From NCBI GenBank assembly GCA_030789695.1, contig CM061138.1, positions 20,408,214 to 20,472,213 on the forward strand: a DNA stretch of 64,000 nucleotides, in the 5' to 3' direction. The notes under the pieces were generated by a model that saw only the letters and a list, made by a program, of their open reading frames with translations, had not been told where the DNA came from and did no database searches. Positions 27,001 through 36,495 of the stretch are shown here, piece after piece. Position 1 is the stretch's first letter, and every line of letters starts with the position of its first letter. The DNA is from Scilla litardierei (taxonomy: Eukaryota > Streptophyta > Magnoliopsida > Asparagales > Asparagaceae). A program made the translations under genes and the position numbers.

Positions 27001-27548
27001 CCCAATCAAAAAACACCGAATTCAAGGACGATATAATGACAATCTAACAACTGGCATGAGAATATTTTTCAAATATCAGCAGATGTATAATAACATATAG
27101 AACTCCATCGAACAAACTCATATCACTTTTCTTTTTATTGTTGAGTGATTTATGTTCAAATTGCTCTTAGGCCCCAGTCAAAATCATTTGCAATTCAACT
27201 TATCGTATCCCAGTCATAAATCACCAAAAATTACAGTTCTGAATCGAAATCATATCAAAAAAGGGTAAAGCCCTAGCTTATGCCATGGCTTATGAATCCA
27301 AGATCGAATATTGACCGATTCATCCATTAAGGACGCTAGATCAGTAATCTTTAGCATCAATTTAAAAAAAAGAGAAACGAAAATTACCAAGTTGTGAAGA
27401 ATTTGATGAGCTGGGCAATGGAGAAGGCCACGAAAGCTGAGATGAGAGGGTAATTCTCTAATATGTCGAAAGATCCATAGGACGAGGAAGAAGATGACGC
27501 CGCTGCCTCCGTTGAAGAGAAAGCTACGCCATCGTTTATCCCTCTCAT
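5971..27548 (-). CDS. DUF212 / acid phosphatase-vanadium haloperoxidase-related membrane protein, complete, five exons
   Basis: Minus-strand exons in coding order: 27388-27548, 14724-14880, 11669-11719, 9712-9804, 5971-6036. Together they are 528 bases, 175 residues plus TGA, with all phases and splice sites consistent; a TGG codon is split across the first junction. The start is MRGINDGVAF, followed by a Ser-rich stretch and a first hydrophobic segment. Exon 2 carries YREKRWDPKQL and the family hallmark GGMPSSHSATVTALA; exon 3 carries YDAFGVRLHAGRQAE; exon 4 carries ELPAEHPLADTRPLRELLGHTP; exon 5 ends IAHLIKQA. These are the conserved blocks of DUF212 (PF02681), small multi-pass proteins related to PAP2-type phosphatases; the plant reaction is not established. 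Introns are 12.5, 3.0, 1.9 and 3.7 kb and mostly transposon-derived, yet the exons are undamaged, so I infer the gene is under selection. Confidence 0.9.
6037..9711 (-). other. Intron 4 of the DUF212 gene
   Basis: 3.7 kb of AT-rich DNA. Apart from the TG/G microsatellite at 9038-9112 I recognise no gene or transposon protein in it. Confidence 0.7.
9038..9112. repeat. Compound (TG)n-(G)n microsatellite
   Basis: About 18 TG dinucleotides are followed by CCGCGGGGGA and a G run of more than 20 bases. It is a candidate polymorphic marker and a likely site of assembly length error. Confidence 0.95.
10062..10536. mobile_element. Small non-autonomous TIR element (MULE-like candidate)
   Basis: The left end (10062-10098) and the reverse complement of the right end (about 10473-10518) share an imperfect terminal inverted repeat built around GTATATGTnCTnTCA and GAAAATTTTCAT. 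The 13-base word TATAAGAATAATG occurs immediately outside both ends (10049-10061 and 10537-10549). With AT slippage at the edge this is compatible with a 9-11 bp target-site duplication of the Mutator type. No transposase is present. A related sequence lies at 18816-19370. Confidence 0.5.
10162..10351. repeat. Two tandem 95-bp units inside the TIR element
   Basis: The stretch from ATGATCAACATGCTAAAAAT through CAATAGAACTTTTT is repeated with a 95-base offset (10162-10256 and 10257-10351) with only a few differences. The related copy near 19090 has only one unit, so I infer the duplication happened after the copies separated. Confidence 0.85.
10679..11125. repeat. Imperfect ~60-bp direct repeats flanking a 330-bp block
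   Basis: CTAC-rich sequence plus GAAACCGTTGCATTA and CCCAAATTATCAC occurs at about 10679-10740 and again at 11065-11125. Between them is a GC-richer block that ends in a 9-base inverted repeat (TGATGTGAC / GTCACATCA, about 10992-11028) and a C18 run. It could be a transposon with flanking duplication or a local duplication; no coding content. Confidence 0.6.
11720..14723 (-). other. Intron 2 of the DUF212 gene
   Basis: 3.0 kb of AT-rich sequence. The only possible element is at 11849-11990, which starts TGTTAGATTAG and contains a TATATATA box followed by AATAAAG, as in a short solo LTR; no TSD could be confirmed. A GATGAT-rich patch lies at 12428-12465. Nothing else was recognised. Confidence 0.55.
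14881..15392 (-). other. Start of the large intron 1 of the DUF212 gene
   Basis: Intron 1 runs from 14881 to 27387 (12.5 kb). This first part shows no recognisable element or gene. Confidence 0.5.
15393..17686 (+). mobile_element. Degenerate non-autonomous Ty3-gypsy element (LTR ends plus gag)
   Basis: About 130 bases after TGTGATATGATCGCAT at 15393 match the sequence at 17286 onward, giving remnants of a 5' and a 3' LTR. After the left copy comes TGGTATCATGGCA, like a tRNA-Met primer site, then a Glu-rich N-terminal gag frame (15550-15680). A GC-rich stretch follows, then broken gag with PIFEGEDPYGW, a form of NRLTEE and an ELVQMVEN-like region (16415-16870). Just before the right LTR is the pol-end motif TTGAGGACAATGTGTCTC with a purine tract. 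RT and integrase are absent and stops are frequent, so the element is dead. Confidence 0.75.
17816..18815. repeat. AT-rich repeat block with internal TTCGGCGCGGTT-type units (Helitron/MITE-like)
   Basis: It begins with a TA run, ACTAGT and a GCCCGCGGGCAC palindrome. Three diverged units follow, each starting CGGTT(C/T)ATTTAAG (about 17864, 18029, 18118) with ACAAATTAGCGTAAAAATATTT. It ends near TTTATATAATAGATAG. Such GC-palindrome-plus-TA ends are common in plant Helitron-like repeats, but neither end is certain and no protein is encoded. Confidence 0.4.
18816..19370. repeat. Diverged relatives of the intron-3 TIR element
   Basis: GTCAGCGCGGAAAAAATTC at about 19016, then ATGGATGATCATCAT and AATGAATCCAACGC, match the order of words in the element at 10062. 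A second partial copy of the GGTTTCAGAACAATAGAAC region precedes it at about 18808. Boundaries are not clear. Confidence 0.55.
20440..21537 (-). mobile_element. GC-rich LTR-like insertion (probable solo gypsy LTR) inside the copia relic
   Basis: About 1.1 kb of clearly higher GC than its surroundings separates copia protease from GAG-pre-integrase. It ends GACGTATCA and may begin near TGATAC at 20413, which would give short matching LTR-type ends. It has a CCTTTTATAGG box near 21205 and long tandem repeats. Neither encoded protein nor a clean target duplication was found, so solo LTR is an inference. Long open frames here are composition artefacts. Confidence 0.5.
20596..20940. repeat. GC-rich tandem array, ~105-bp period
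   Basis: The core GCTGAGGGGAAGCCTC recurs at about 20606, 20711 and 20812, with a diverged fourth form near 20910. Intervening CTCGGCCTCGG(A/T) words are shared. The array lies inside the LTR-like insertion and is probably part of it. Confidence 0.8.
23020..23812 (+). repeat. Interspersed repeat rich in GTGTC/GACAC words, inserted in copia RT
   Basis: It interrupts the copia frame between a PNYELVAD-like stretch and VDPGEL. Its ends contain CCGACAC/GTGTCC words (for example GTGTCCATACC near 23760). A similar block in the opposite orientation lies at 24146-24690. No protein is encoded and the class is not assigned. Confidence 0.5.
24146..24690 (-). repeat. Second GTGTC/GACAC-rich interspersed repeat, opposite orientation
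   Basis: It starts GAAGCATGGACACATACAC, ends in a region with TGTCAGTGTCCG and CATGGACACAG, and abuts the end of the copia relic. It is the same kind of sequence as 23020-23812, reversed. Function and class unknown. Confidence 0.5.
24721..26541 (-). other. Intron 1 sequence without recognised features
   Basis: 1.8 kb of AT-rich DNA. A short GCATGCAGATGCACGC tandem is present near 26083-26120. I see no gene or element. Confidence 0.5.
26542..26964. mobile_element. Foldback/MITE element with long TIRs and four internal palindromes
   Basis: The first ~88 bases (GGACAATTTTTGCATTAA... to ACCGACCAACTTTT) and the reverse complement of the last ~88 are nearly identical, forming long terminal inverted repeats. 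Inside are four near-perfect palindromes built on TTGGCCGCGGTTT/AAACCGCGGCCAA, at 26661-26687, 26695-26723, 26784-26810 and 26819-26844. They form two pairs with 8-base linkers, and the right pair is the reverse complement of the left. Only ~60 bases (26724-26783) are single-copy. No transposase and no clear TSD. It lies in intron 1 of the DUF212 gene, 424 bases from exon 1. Confidence 0.8.
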
Positions 27549-28505
27549 CTCTCTCTAAAACCTTCGAACCCTCTGAAGAGGAGAAACAGAGAAGACGTGA
27601 CGAATAAAACTGCGAATCTTCCGCGGGCCTAAATCTGTCATTTATATCACAAGAGCGTTTTAACTGGAGGCCCCTGAAGTGAATAAAAATAATGGTTTAG
27701 TCCATAGTATATTCGAGGAATATGCCAAGAAGAGTTTTTAACAACGAGTTTTCTGCATGCTTCTACGAAACACAGTGTGAGTTGATCACGCTTCTTCCAT
27801 CAAATTATCAATGATGGGCGGCAAATTGAGACAAATTGAGACAGAGTTCAGTGCAATTTACTTTTGCATTTTTTAAAATAAGATTAAATAGCTTATTCGA
27901 AAAGAGTCTCATGTATTATATCCTTAAATCATATAAATCACAAGCCATATCATTTGCTATTACATCCTCAACTCATTTAAATCACTCAGAGAACTTCATG
28001 TATAATTTTGCACAGTCCCTGCAATATCGTATGAAAAGGCAATAGAGTTTCCATCGGTCAAACATGCTTCCTGAAGTATAAAAGATGGGATAATCTAATC
28101 AAATCCGTCGAGTATATAGGAACTCAATCGCTACTGTTGCATATTTTTCATCTCTTTATTGGTACATTCGCATATAGATTAACACACCATCTAAAGACGG
28201 GATCTTCCAATGGAGCTTTGTCATATAGCTCTGTCGGTATGCAGCTTCAGAAGGCCCCCTGACTCTTCATTCAACAATTCTCTGTGGCATCATATTATCG
28301 ATTATTAACTGTTAGTTTTATTTCCATGTTCTTATCAAAAAAATAAGGAGATAACGAATTTGACCAAAATTATAGCGTGTGAGCTACGCTTTTACACAAT
28401 GTAGAAGTTGTCAAATCTGATAGATTCATCCATGTTGACATCAATGTAATAGAAACTAGGCATTTGATGCCGAAAAAAATTTGAATAGCAGTGAGAATAT
28501 TTGCC
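27549..28505. other. Upstream region of the DUF212 gene
   Basis: The first ~100 bases are the probable 5' UTR and promoter (see the TATA candidate). The rest is AT-rich and no gene is recognised. Confidence 0.45.
27641..27646 (-). promoter_or_regulatory. Candidate TATA box of the DUF212 gene
   Basis: The minus strand reads GATATAAATGAC, about 95 bases before the ATG at 27548. A GGCCC element sits just downstream in transcription direction at about 27625-27630. Position and context are plausible for a short 5' UTR, but transcription-start data are needed. Confidence 0.4.
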
Positions 28506-28559
28506 TCACTAATGTGTATTGCATACGCATGTTTTCCTTGTCATGCAACATGGATGTAT

Positions 28560-29195
28560 CGCCCCGCTCATCATGATACTCATAAAGTACGAATCCGTCA
28601 TATGTATTCCCAGCGTAGTGAGTATTACATATAAGGAAGAGAACAGAGATACAATAGAACCAACAGGCCACTGCGCACGTGCTGGGAAGTACAAATACCG
28701 CTCCAATAATACAACACCAGCAAGTAACACTAAAGACAAAATATAATAACGAATAGTCTATCAACATGATCATATCCATGTGCGTGTACGAATCATCAAA
28801 ACTAGAAGAGATGTATTCTACCTTAATTGCATGGCACATAAAATCATATTATCCTATTAGCACCACTTATTATACTAACACTAAATTTCTCCATACACAA
28901 TCCTAAATATAGCAATCCCACTAGAGTTAGGAATCATACCCCAAAACTCCTCCTTTCTTCAAGCTACAAGCTTCCTTCTTTCAAGCTCTCGTCCTTATTC
29001 TCATTCGAATCAATAGTGTTACTTGTCGGTGTTGTATTATTGGAGCAATATTTGTACTTCACAGCATGTGCTCATTGGCCTGCTGGTTCTATCGTATCAC
29101 TGTTCTTTTCCTACGTTGTAACGCTAGCTACTATGGGAATACATGGGACGGATTCGTACTTACTGGGTATCCTGGGGAGTGGGTGTTATAATGGA
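28560..29195. repeat. Inverted duplication of a hydrophobic reading frame
   Basis: The reverse complement of 28560-28736 matches 29012-29195 at roughly 80% by eye, separated by ~275 bases. In the longest aligned stretch there are no indels. Both arms can be read in the same frame as a hydrophobic peptide (GVVLLERYLYF on the minus arm, GVVLLEQYLYF on the plus arm, then WP(V/A)GSIVSLF and MGIHGTDSYL or its counterpart). I do not recognise the protein. It may be two copies of a membrane-protein gene fragment facing apart, possibly carried by a transposon. Confidence 0.6.
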
Positions 29196-29205
29196 GCGCA
29201 TAGGC

Positions 29206-30234
29206 AGGCACATGAGAGGGCTACAAAATGTTGTGTTGGGCTTGTAGTCAGTCCATCATGTCGATGCGACATGCGATCCGCATGGCATCCTGTCATATGG
29301 ATTTCATAGCAATAATTCCTCAAACAGTGGTGTGCAAGCGGGGTTATAGCCTGTCATTGAATAGTTAGGCTGCATATAACACTAGGATGAAGGATCTGAC
29401 ATCATCATAATATCTAGGAGGTCGAAGGCGTATGCATGTAAGAATAAAGTTTGGCTGATATTTTTAGGTGGAAAAAGTGTAGATTCGCCGGTACGTTGCT
29501 TGCCATAGGAGGCAATTTTGCTACTTTTTTCGGGGCTAGTTTTGGGACAGTTTCAATGTTGTTATGGAGGGAAAGGCTACATAGATTTCAGGAAGAGGAT
29601 AGATGGGCTCGAGATAGAGACGGTGGTCGGTTGAGGGCGCATTTCCTGGATCGAAGTCGATGGTAGTGGTAGGCTCATCATCCACGGATCGAAGTTGCAG
29701 GAGACGATTGTGTGGCAAGGAGATTGAAGGATGTTGATGAATAATGAGGGAGTGAATATGGGAGTTATGAAGAATGAGGGGAGTTCCTGGTATTAATTTG
29801 AAATACACCACAAACATTTGGGTTTTTTTTTGTGATTTCTCATATGAAGAATGAGGGAGATGTGTATAATCGGCCAAATTTCATCACGTGCTGTCACGCG
29901 TTCAATAATTTGGCCAAATTTTTTTAAAAAGGTATCAAGTTAAAACAGACGTATAATGTTAGGGTTGAAATCTGTACAACTTAAAAGTTCAGGCTACTAA
30001 CGTGAAAAATACCCCCAAATGTTATGGTATTTTTTTGTGAGTTCCCCTAAAAGAAACACTCACAAAGAGGGAATGGACTCTCACACTCTTTGTGCATCCA
30101 AATTATAGAACTATTGTCAAATTGCTTTAGCCTGCATTTTTTGATACATCGGAACAATTGACCTTTCACAAAAGAAGAACGTCGAATACCACAAAGCCAA
30201 TTGGCTCGGGCTTTTAGCCTACATTTCAGATATA
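29206..30234. other. Intergenic sequence left of the LINE
   Basis: Short open frames exist on both strands but none is recognised or supported by splice structure. I see nothing I can name. Confidence 0.4.
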
Positions 30235-30297
30235 CTATCGATGGAAAGATTTTTTTTGGTACGAATGAAAATAAAAACAGAACAGAATTCTAGCACA

Positions 30298-33200
30298 CTA
30301 CGGCGGCTTCATGCCTCTCTTCACCCCCAAGCCAGCCAAGTCCGCAGCCAAAATGCTCTCTAAAGAAGGCGGACAACTACGAAATATTTGAAACTCCTCC
30401 TCAATCTTAATCCCCCGCTTAGCTAAATGATCCGCACAGAAGTTTCCGTCCCTTAAGATATGCTCAAGCTTTACCTCCCAATTTCTTCTCATCAGCTCAT
30501 GAATGTCCGCCACCACACCCATGAATTGATGATTCACCCAATCCTTGCTATTAATGATAATCAATGCATTTCTAGAATCCGATTCACAATAAACTTTCTT
30601 GAAGCCTTCCCTCCACGCCAAGCCTAGCCCATCCCTCATAGCAAAGAGCTCAGCAGCCAACACAGAACAGATGCCCAAAAACGATGCAAAACCAATGACC
30701 CATTCGCCCTTGTGATCTCGGATAATACCACCCCCACCTGCTGCTCCCACTCCCTCAGTCACTGCTCCATCAACATTAAGCTTTACCCATCCCCTATCTG
30801 GTTTCATCCACGAAATCAGCTCAACCGATAACACTGGCTTCGTCTCCTTGGCAAGATTTCTAACAATTTCGGAGGCCATCGCCCTTATTTTCACACAGCA
30901 ACCCACCTCGCTTTCAACTTCCAGCTCCCCCTTGAAAATCCTCCTACATCTCCGCAACCAAATGCTCCACATAGCCGTAACAATTAAAATTCTTCTCGCC
31001 TCATCCCCCCCCCATTCCTTAAGAATTTCTCCAACCAATCCCTCAAAGATAGGGAAAAAAACTCAGACTGAATTTCAATGGGAATGAGCAAGAGCCATAC
31101 CTTCTTAGCCTCCTCACAATCCCGGATTGCATGTAAAGTGTTTTCCTCCTCCATGTTGCATCTCGCGCAGAACGGCGAATTCCCAATTCCGCGTGCAAAT
31201 CTAAGAGCAGCTGTAACAATTCTCTCGTTGACGACTAACCATAGAAAATATACTCTCCTCGCTGGTATAGGCAAACTCCATAACCAAGCACAATCCGCTC
31301 CCCTACCCTTTCCTTCAACCAACCTCCTGTACGCCGAACTCGTCGAAAAAATACCGCTCTGAGCATGCTTCCACCTATAACCATCCTCATATGAACCCGG
31401 CTTGGAGAGTGGGACACCTGCCACCTTCATCGCCACATCCTCATGTAGATGCAATAAAAGCTTCTCAATGTTCCAAACACCCTTGTACTTGAAAAAATCA
31501 CAGACTCTAGCATCCGCTATCTCCCTCTCTGGTTCCGCAGGAATTAGGCTCGCCAGAGGCTGATCCAACCAACTATCCCACCAAAAAGATAATGTTTCTC
31601 CATTGCCAACTCTTCTCGCAACCCCTTTAGATAACTCCCGCATTCCCATCAACACCGATCTAAAAGAGGCCGACCACTTGGAATTAAACCTTTCAGCATT
31701 ATTGGCAATAGAAAACACATCCCCATGAATCTTATACTTACCTCTCACGAGCCTCACCCAAAAGCTTGACGATTCCTTAACAAACCGCCATGCAAGCTTC
31801 TACAACATCACCGAATTATGAACTTTCATCGACCTCAACCCCAATCCTCCCCATGCTTTTGGCATACACACTTTCCCCCAACCCATCAGGCTCATCTTCC
31901 TAGCTCCTTCCTGTCCGACCCATAGAAAATTCCTGTTAAGCTTATCCATCTCTTCCAACGCATGATCCGAGATCTTAGCCGTAAGCATAGAATAGGTCGG
32001 AATGGCTGCCGTTACTGATTGAATCAATGTAGCTCTCCCAGCCAAACTAAGCAACTTTGCCTTCCACCCCTTCAATTTTGCAGTAATTTTCTCAATGATC
32101 CCTTTATAAGAGTACTTACTAACTCTCCCATGTACCAATGGAACACCAAGGTAGCACCCTAGCTCTCTGCTAATAGTAATACCAAGGATGTTGCTAATCT
32201 TGCCACCATGCCTAGCCGAGCAGCTAGGAGAGATATAAAACCTTGATTTATCCAGATTCACTTTATCACCCGAAGCTCTACAAAATTTCAACAGAATCTC
32301 AGAAATTACCTTGGCCTTTCCAACTGATCCTCTACCAAACAAGAATAAGTCATCCGCGAACATGAGATGAGAAATTCATGGGGATTCCCTATTGAAGACA
32401 ATTGGTTTCCAGCTCTTAGAGTCCACGGATTCATTGATCATCCAACCAAGCCTCTCCATACACATCACAAAAAGAAAAGGACTCAGAGGATCTCCTTGCC
32501 TTAAGCCCCTCCTTGCTTGAAACCACTCAGTGTGACCGCCATTCCATAATACAGACATACTAACTGTAGAAACACAGTACATGATCACCTCTACCCATTT
32601 CATGGAGAAGCCGAACAAAATAAGGGTTTCTTTAAGGAATTCCCAATCCACTCTGTCATAAGCCTTCTCAAGATCTATTTTGATAGCTATCAGACCCTCT
32701 TTCCTCTTAGATTTTCTAATAGTATGCAACAATTCTTGTGCCAAAATGACATTATCTGCAGCTTGTCTACCAGTGACAAAACTAACTTGACAAGGATTCA
32801 CCAACCCCCCGATAACACTGCTCAGCCTGTTAACCAACACTTTCGCTAGTACCTTATACGCCACATGAAGAAGGCAAATGGGTCTAAATTGAGATATGAG
32901 ATCAGGATGTGAAATCTTATGTATCAATACCAATAATGTCTTTCCCAGTTCAGTATTGAAGACCCCCTCCTCAAACGCTTTACTCACAAAATTGATTAAG
33001 GAATCCTTCACACTCCCCCAACATTCCTGATAAAAACCCGCATGTAATACATCCACACCCGGTGCTTTCCAAGCCTTCATGCCAAACAAAGCTTCTCTAA
33101 CCTCCGGCCCAGATACCTTGCAATCAAGCCGACACCTGTCTCTATCCTCCAAATGAGGATGTGAAGAATGGGCTAGTTGTGATGGAGCACACCCTTCCTT

Positions 33201-33610
33201 ATCAAACAAACTCCTGAAGAAATTCAGGCACATTGACTTGAGATGATCAGGATCCGAAATCCAAATACTATTTTCATTCTTAAGGAGTCTTACTTTCAGA
33301 AACCTCCTCTTGTTTAAAGTGGTTAAGTGAAAGAACTTGGTGTTTCTATCACCATACTTCCTCCAGTTGCATCTAGATTTCTGAAACCACAACATTTCTT
33401 CATGTTCCAAAGTTTCTTTGTATTTCCCTACAAGTTCTTTCTCCAAACATATGAGAGAATGAGATTCATGTTTCAATAAACAATTCTGAACTCCTTCAAT
33501 TCTGCCTCTCAACCATCTCTTCCTGCGGAAAATGTCCCCGAAACAAACATTATTCCATTCTTGAACATCTTTCACAAAGGCATTCACATTCCCTACCAAA
33601 TCTCCAGCAT
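30298..33610 (-). pseudogene. LINE ORF2, part 2: reverse transcriptase, zf-RVT and RNase H
   Basis: After the Sirevirus the frame resumes with DLVGNVNAFVKDVQEWNN. The RT follows: PICLLHVAYKVLAKVLVNRL, IAIKIDLEKAYDRVDWEFL, RRGLRQGDPLSPFLF and the catalytic MFADDLFLFG (32363 downward). A zf-RVT region lies at 31090-31300 (ARCNMEEENTLHAIRDC). A C-terminal RNase H follows, with NVDGA, AAELFAMRDG, CESDS and DGNFCADHLAKRG, so the D-E-D-D set is present. Breaks: TGA at 32376-32378 just before the FADD box, TAG at 31800-31802, and a frameshift in a C9 run at 31005-31013. An open frame whose first ~50 residues come from the Sirevirus LTR (33764-33616) is not part of the LINE. Confidence 0.9.
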
Positions 33611-33615
33611 AGCCC

Positions 33616-35219
33616 TGTAGTGCCCTAGGAAGCCACTGCACATGTACTAGAGGGGGGATGAATAGTACTTTTAAATAATAAGGAGTGTTATTCCTAATTA
33701 TCGTGCAATTAACAAACAACAATGCGGAATAACTACAATCAAGAAATAATGCAAACGCAAACACAATGGGTTAATGGGTTCGGATCCACCCAAGTCTTCC
33801 CGAATTGTTCCCGGTGATCCTACGTCCCAACCACCCGGATCCCTTCCGGATACTTGAGTTAGAAAACCTCTAACCCAAGATTTCCAATATGAACACTTGC
33901 GAAAACCTCACAAGTGCAATCGACCTACAATCGATGACCGTGACTCCCACAACCCGGGATCACGCAAAACCTCTCACAACCGAAAGTATACAATTCAAAT
34001 ATAACTGAAATGAAATGCTTACCAACAAAATACCTATGCCTTGAGATTTCTTACCAAATTAGGGCAAAGAGGATTTTGATGGAGGAAGAGTCACCAAACC
34101 CTAGCTTCAAGAAGATGACCAGCAATGGAAGCCTAAGGATGAGATGGATGACCTAGAAACAAGCCCTTGGCTTAGAAGGCTCACAACAAATGAATCTCTC
34201 TTGAGGAATGAGAGTGAGGGAGAGATTCTTAAGAATGGGAGAGCTTGAAGATGAGAGTTGAAAGCTTCTCTTTTAATCAATAGAACTCTGGAAATAGCAG
34301 CCTTGGATCATAGGAAATAACCCCTCCAGGTATTTAAAGGATCAAGGGAAAAGAGAGAGAGAAACGTCACTTTCAAATCTCCAACGGCTCTAATCTGAAG
34401 CAGACTAGTCGGTCTAAGAAGTATCACTGACCGACTAGTTCATCAACTAGTCGGTCGGTGAGTGTTCTTTGACCGACTAAGAGTGAAATGCACGAAGCTG
34501 AATACAAGTTACACTAGTCGGTCTAAGAACAAATGCTGACCGACTAGTTTCACAACTAGTCGGTCGATAAATGTTCTTGGACTGACTAACTGTAAACAGT
34601 AACTCAGGCTGTACAGATGCAAGCTCAACTAGTCGGTCTGAGAAGGATTCCTAACCGACTAGATCGTCATCTAGTCGGTCGGTGAACCTTCTTTGACCGA
34701 CTAATTGATCGACATGGCTGAGCTGAAATGAGTTAGGACATCTAGTCGGTTCATGAAGAGTTGCCGACCGACTAGATCGTCATCTAGTCGGTTGGTGACT
34801 CTACTAGAACCAACTAAGATGCACTAGAAGCCGAGGGAAGAAGCGATAGGCTTCGGGAAAGTTTCTAATGGCTTCTAAGATAATCCTAGCTCTAAGATAT
34901 GAGTGATATGAAGATAGACAAGTAAGAATTACTCAAGGCTTAACATTCTATAAATCGAAGCTAAAAGACTATGAATAAAACCTTAAGGAACGGTCTTCGA
35001 AAGCTTCGATCAAATCTTCATGACTTCCAAAAAGGTCCAAAAGCTTCAACGAAGCTTTAGGCATTGAATACGGGCTTTGAGAAGTCTTAAGATGTCGCTT
35101 TGAGTGTTCTCGGGAATTTGGCGACGATCTCCATAACTGCACTCACAAAATGTTAGTTCATGATATATTTATGTTTGCTCATCATCCAAAACCAAATCCG
35201 GAGAGTCCAATACTCAACA
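33616..35219 (-). repeat. 3' LTR of the Sirevirus (1,604 bp)
   Basis: Near-identical to 38898-40500. On the minus strand it follows the polypurine tract at 35220-35234 and ends at the LINE junction with AGCCC. Differences from the 5' LTR are scattered single bases plus one or two single-base indels. Confidence 0.9.
34403..34820. repeat. Palindrome cluster in the 3' LTR (ACTAGTCGGT / ACCGACTAGT)
   Basis: About nine to ten alternating copies of (A/C)TAGTCGGTC and its complement GACCGACTAG are spaced at 20-35 and 60-100 bases, giving many possible hairpins. The same cluster is in the other LTR at 39684-40101. Arrays of short palindromes in the LTR upstream region are a known Sirevirus trait; a role in regulation is suspected but not shown by this sequence. 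Confidence 0.9.
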
Positions 35220-35234
35220 TTCTCCCCCTTTTTG
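35220..35234 (-). other. Polypurine tract of the Sirevirus
   Basis: CAAAAAGGGGGAGAA on the minus strand, immediately before the 3' LTR; primes plus-strand DNA synthesis. Confidence 0.85.
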
Positions 35235-36495
35235 GTGATGACAAACCAACATAAATAATAATCAAAAATAATGAACTAAATGGAATATACTTACCCCCCC
35301 TGCATTGATGACACATTAGTTCCATATGAAATAATAAGCACATACATCAAGCAGACGAGGAAAGTAAAAATTCAAATCCAATATTTGAGATTTAGGATTT
35401 GTAATCCATTGTTATATCTTAACTCCCCCTGAATCTAACATATTAAATTAGATTCATGGTAAATTATCATTTAGCACATGCCATTATTATATGCCATTAT
35501 TATATATCTCTCCCCCTTTGGCATAATCCAAAAAGAGCGGGAGGAAGCCAATGACAATAAATCATGGCCAAATAATTCATTAAGCATGGGAGTCTAAGAA
35601 TACGACCACGTTTCATATGACACCAAAATAAACTTCGAATAAAATTAAAGCGTGTCAATGAGACCATAGTCGAAAATCGAAAACTTAAATCATTAAAATA
35701 TCAAATGTAAATTCACTTATTGATGAAATGAATTTACTCTCCAATATCAACATTTATAGCTATTTTAGTGCATGGAAAACAATTCTATGTTTTCATACAA
35801 CTAAAGCTATTGAATAAATCATCGAGCGACGAAATCAATATCAGAGACATACATAAAATGTGCACAAAGGAATGATCCATCAGAAGAGTGGTGCACATCA
35901 TAGAATATCAAATGACACAATATCGATCGAAAATGAACATAAAGTAAAAGCACATCAAAACTAAGTGAAGTGTGCGATGAGAAGTGACAATGTGATAAAA
36001 GTAATACGAAAATCATCATTATAACCTTTAAAACATGTCATGCCAAAAATAGATATGAATTTCAAAGCATTTACGGCATTCACAATTCTATCATGCTAGG
36101 AGAAACAAAATGATACCAATGTAAAGAAATAGATTTTAACCAAGCATGCATTCAACCCTCATGGATACCAAATGTAATATCATACTTACAACATTAAGCT
36201 CCCCCTACATTGGTGCATTACCTAAGCACCATCAACTCCGTTTGAATGAAAGTATTCGCGAATCGAGGAGTTGGTAGGGTTGGTATCCCACGGTGGATTG
36301 AACCTAGAAAACTTCATTTTGGTATCCAAAAAACCCTTTTGGATCCAATGGGTTAGACAACAAATTTGAAATATGAAATTAAAATAATTGTAACCCATGA
36401 GTTAATGTAATCAAAATCAATTTTATAATCAAATGCCTTGGTACCCATAACATGATCATAAACTCATGGTACCAAGCATTGAAGAGTTAAAGAAA
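35235..36495 (-). other. Sirevirus 3' untranslated spacer with extra polypurine-like copies
   Basis: No pol or env coding is seen. Further polypurine-like copies occur near 35296 (TACCCCCCCTGCATTG), 35423 (CTCCCCCTGAATC), 35512 (CTCCCCCTTTGGC) and 36203 (CTCCCCCTACATTG), matching the multiplied polypurine tracts reported for Sireviruses. Confidence 0.7.

Noticed and set aside
29451..29666. MADIFRWKKCRFAG frame, weakly reminiscent of the reticulon ADVFLWR start
   Set aside because: Only a few residues match, the rest does not follow a reticulon domain, and no neighbouring exon supports it.
32376..33764. A 462-residue frame starting MFAFALFLDCSYS, looking like a signal peptide fused to RT
   Set aside because: The first ~50 residues are Sirevirus LTR; the same peptide begins a frame in the other LTR at 39046. 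The fusion is a by-product of the insertion.
34403..34820. Regularly spaced repeats resembling a CRISPR-like array
   Set aside because: The units are short palindromes in alternating orientation within an LTR, duplicated in the second LTR, in a plant genome; no CRISPR is expected.
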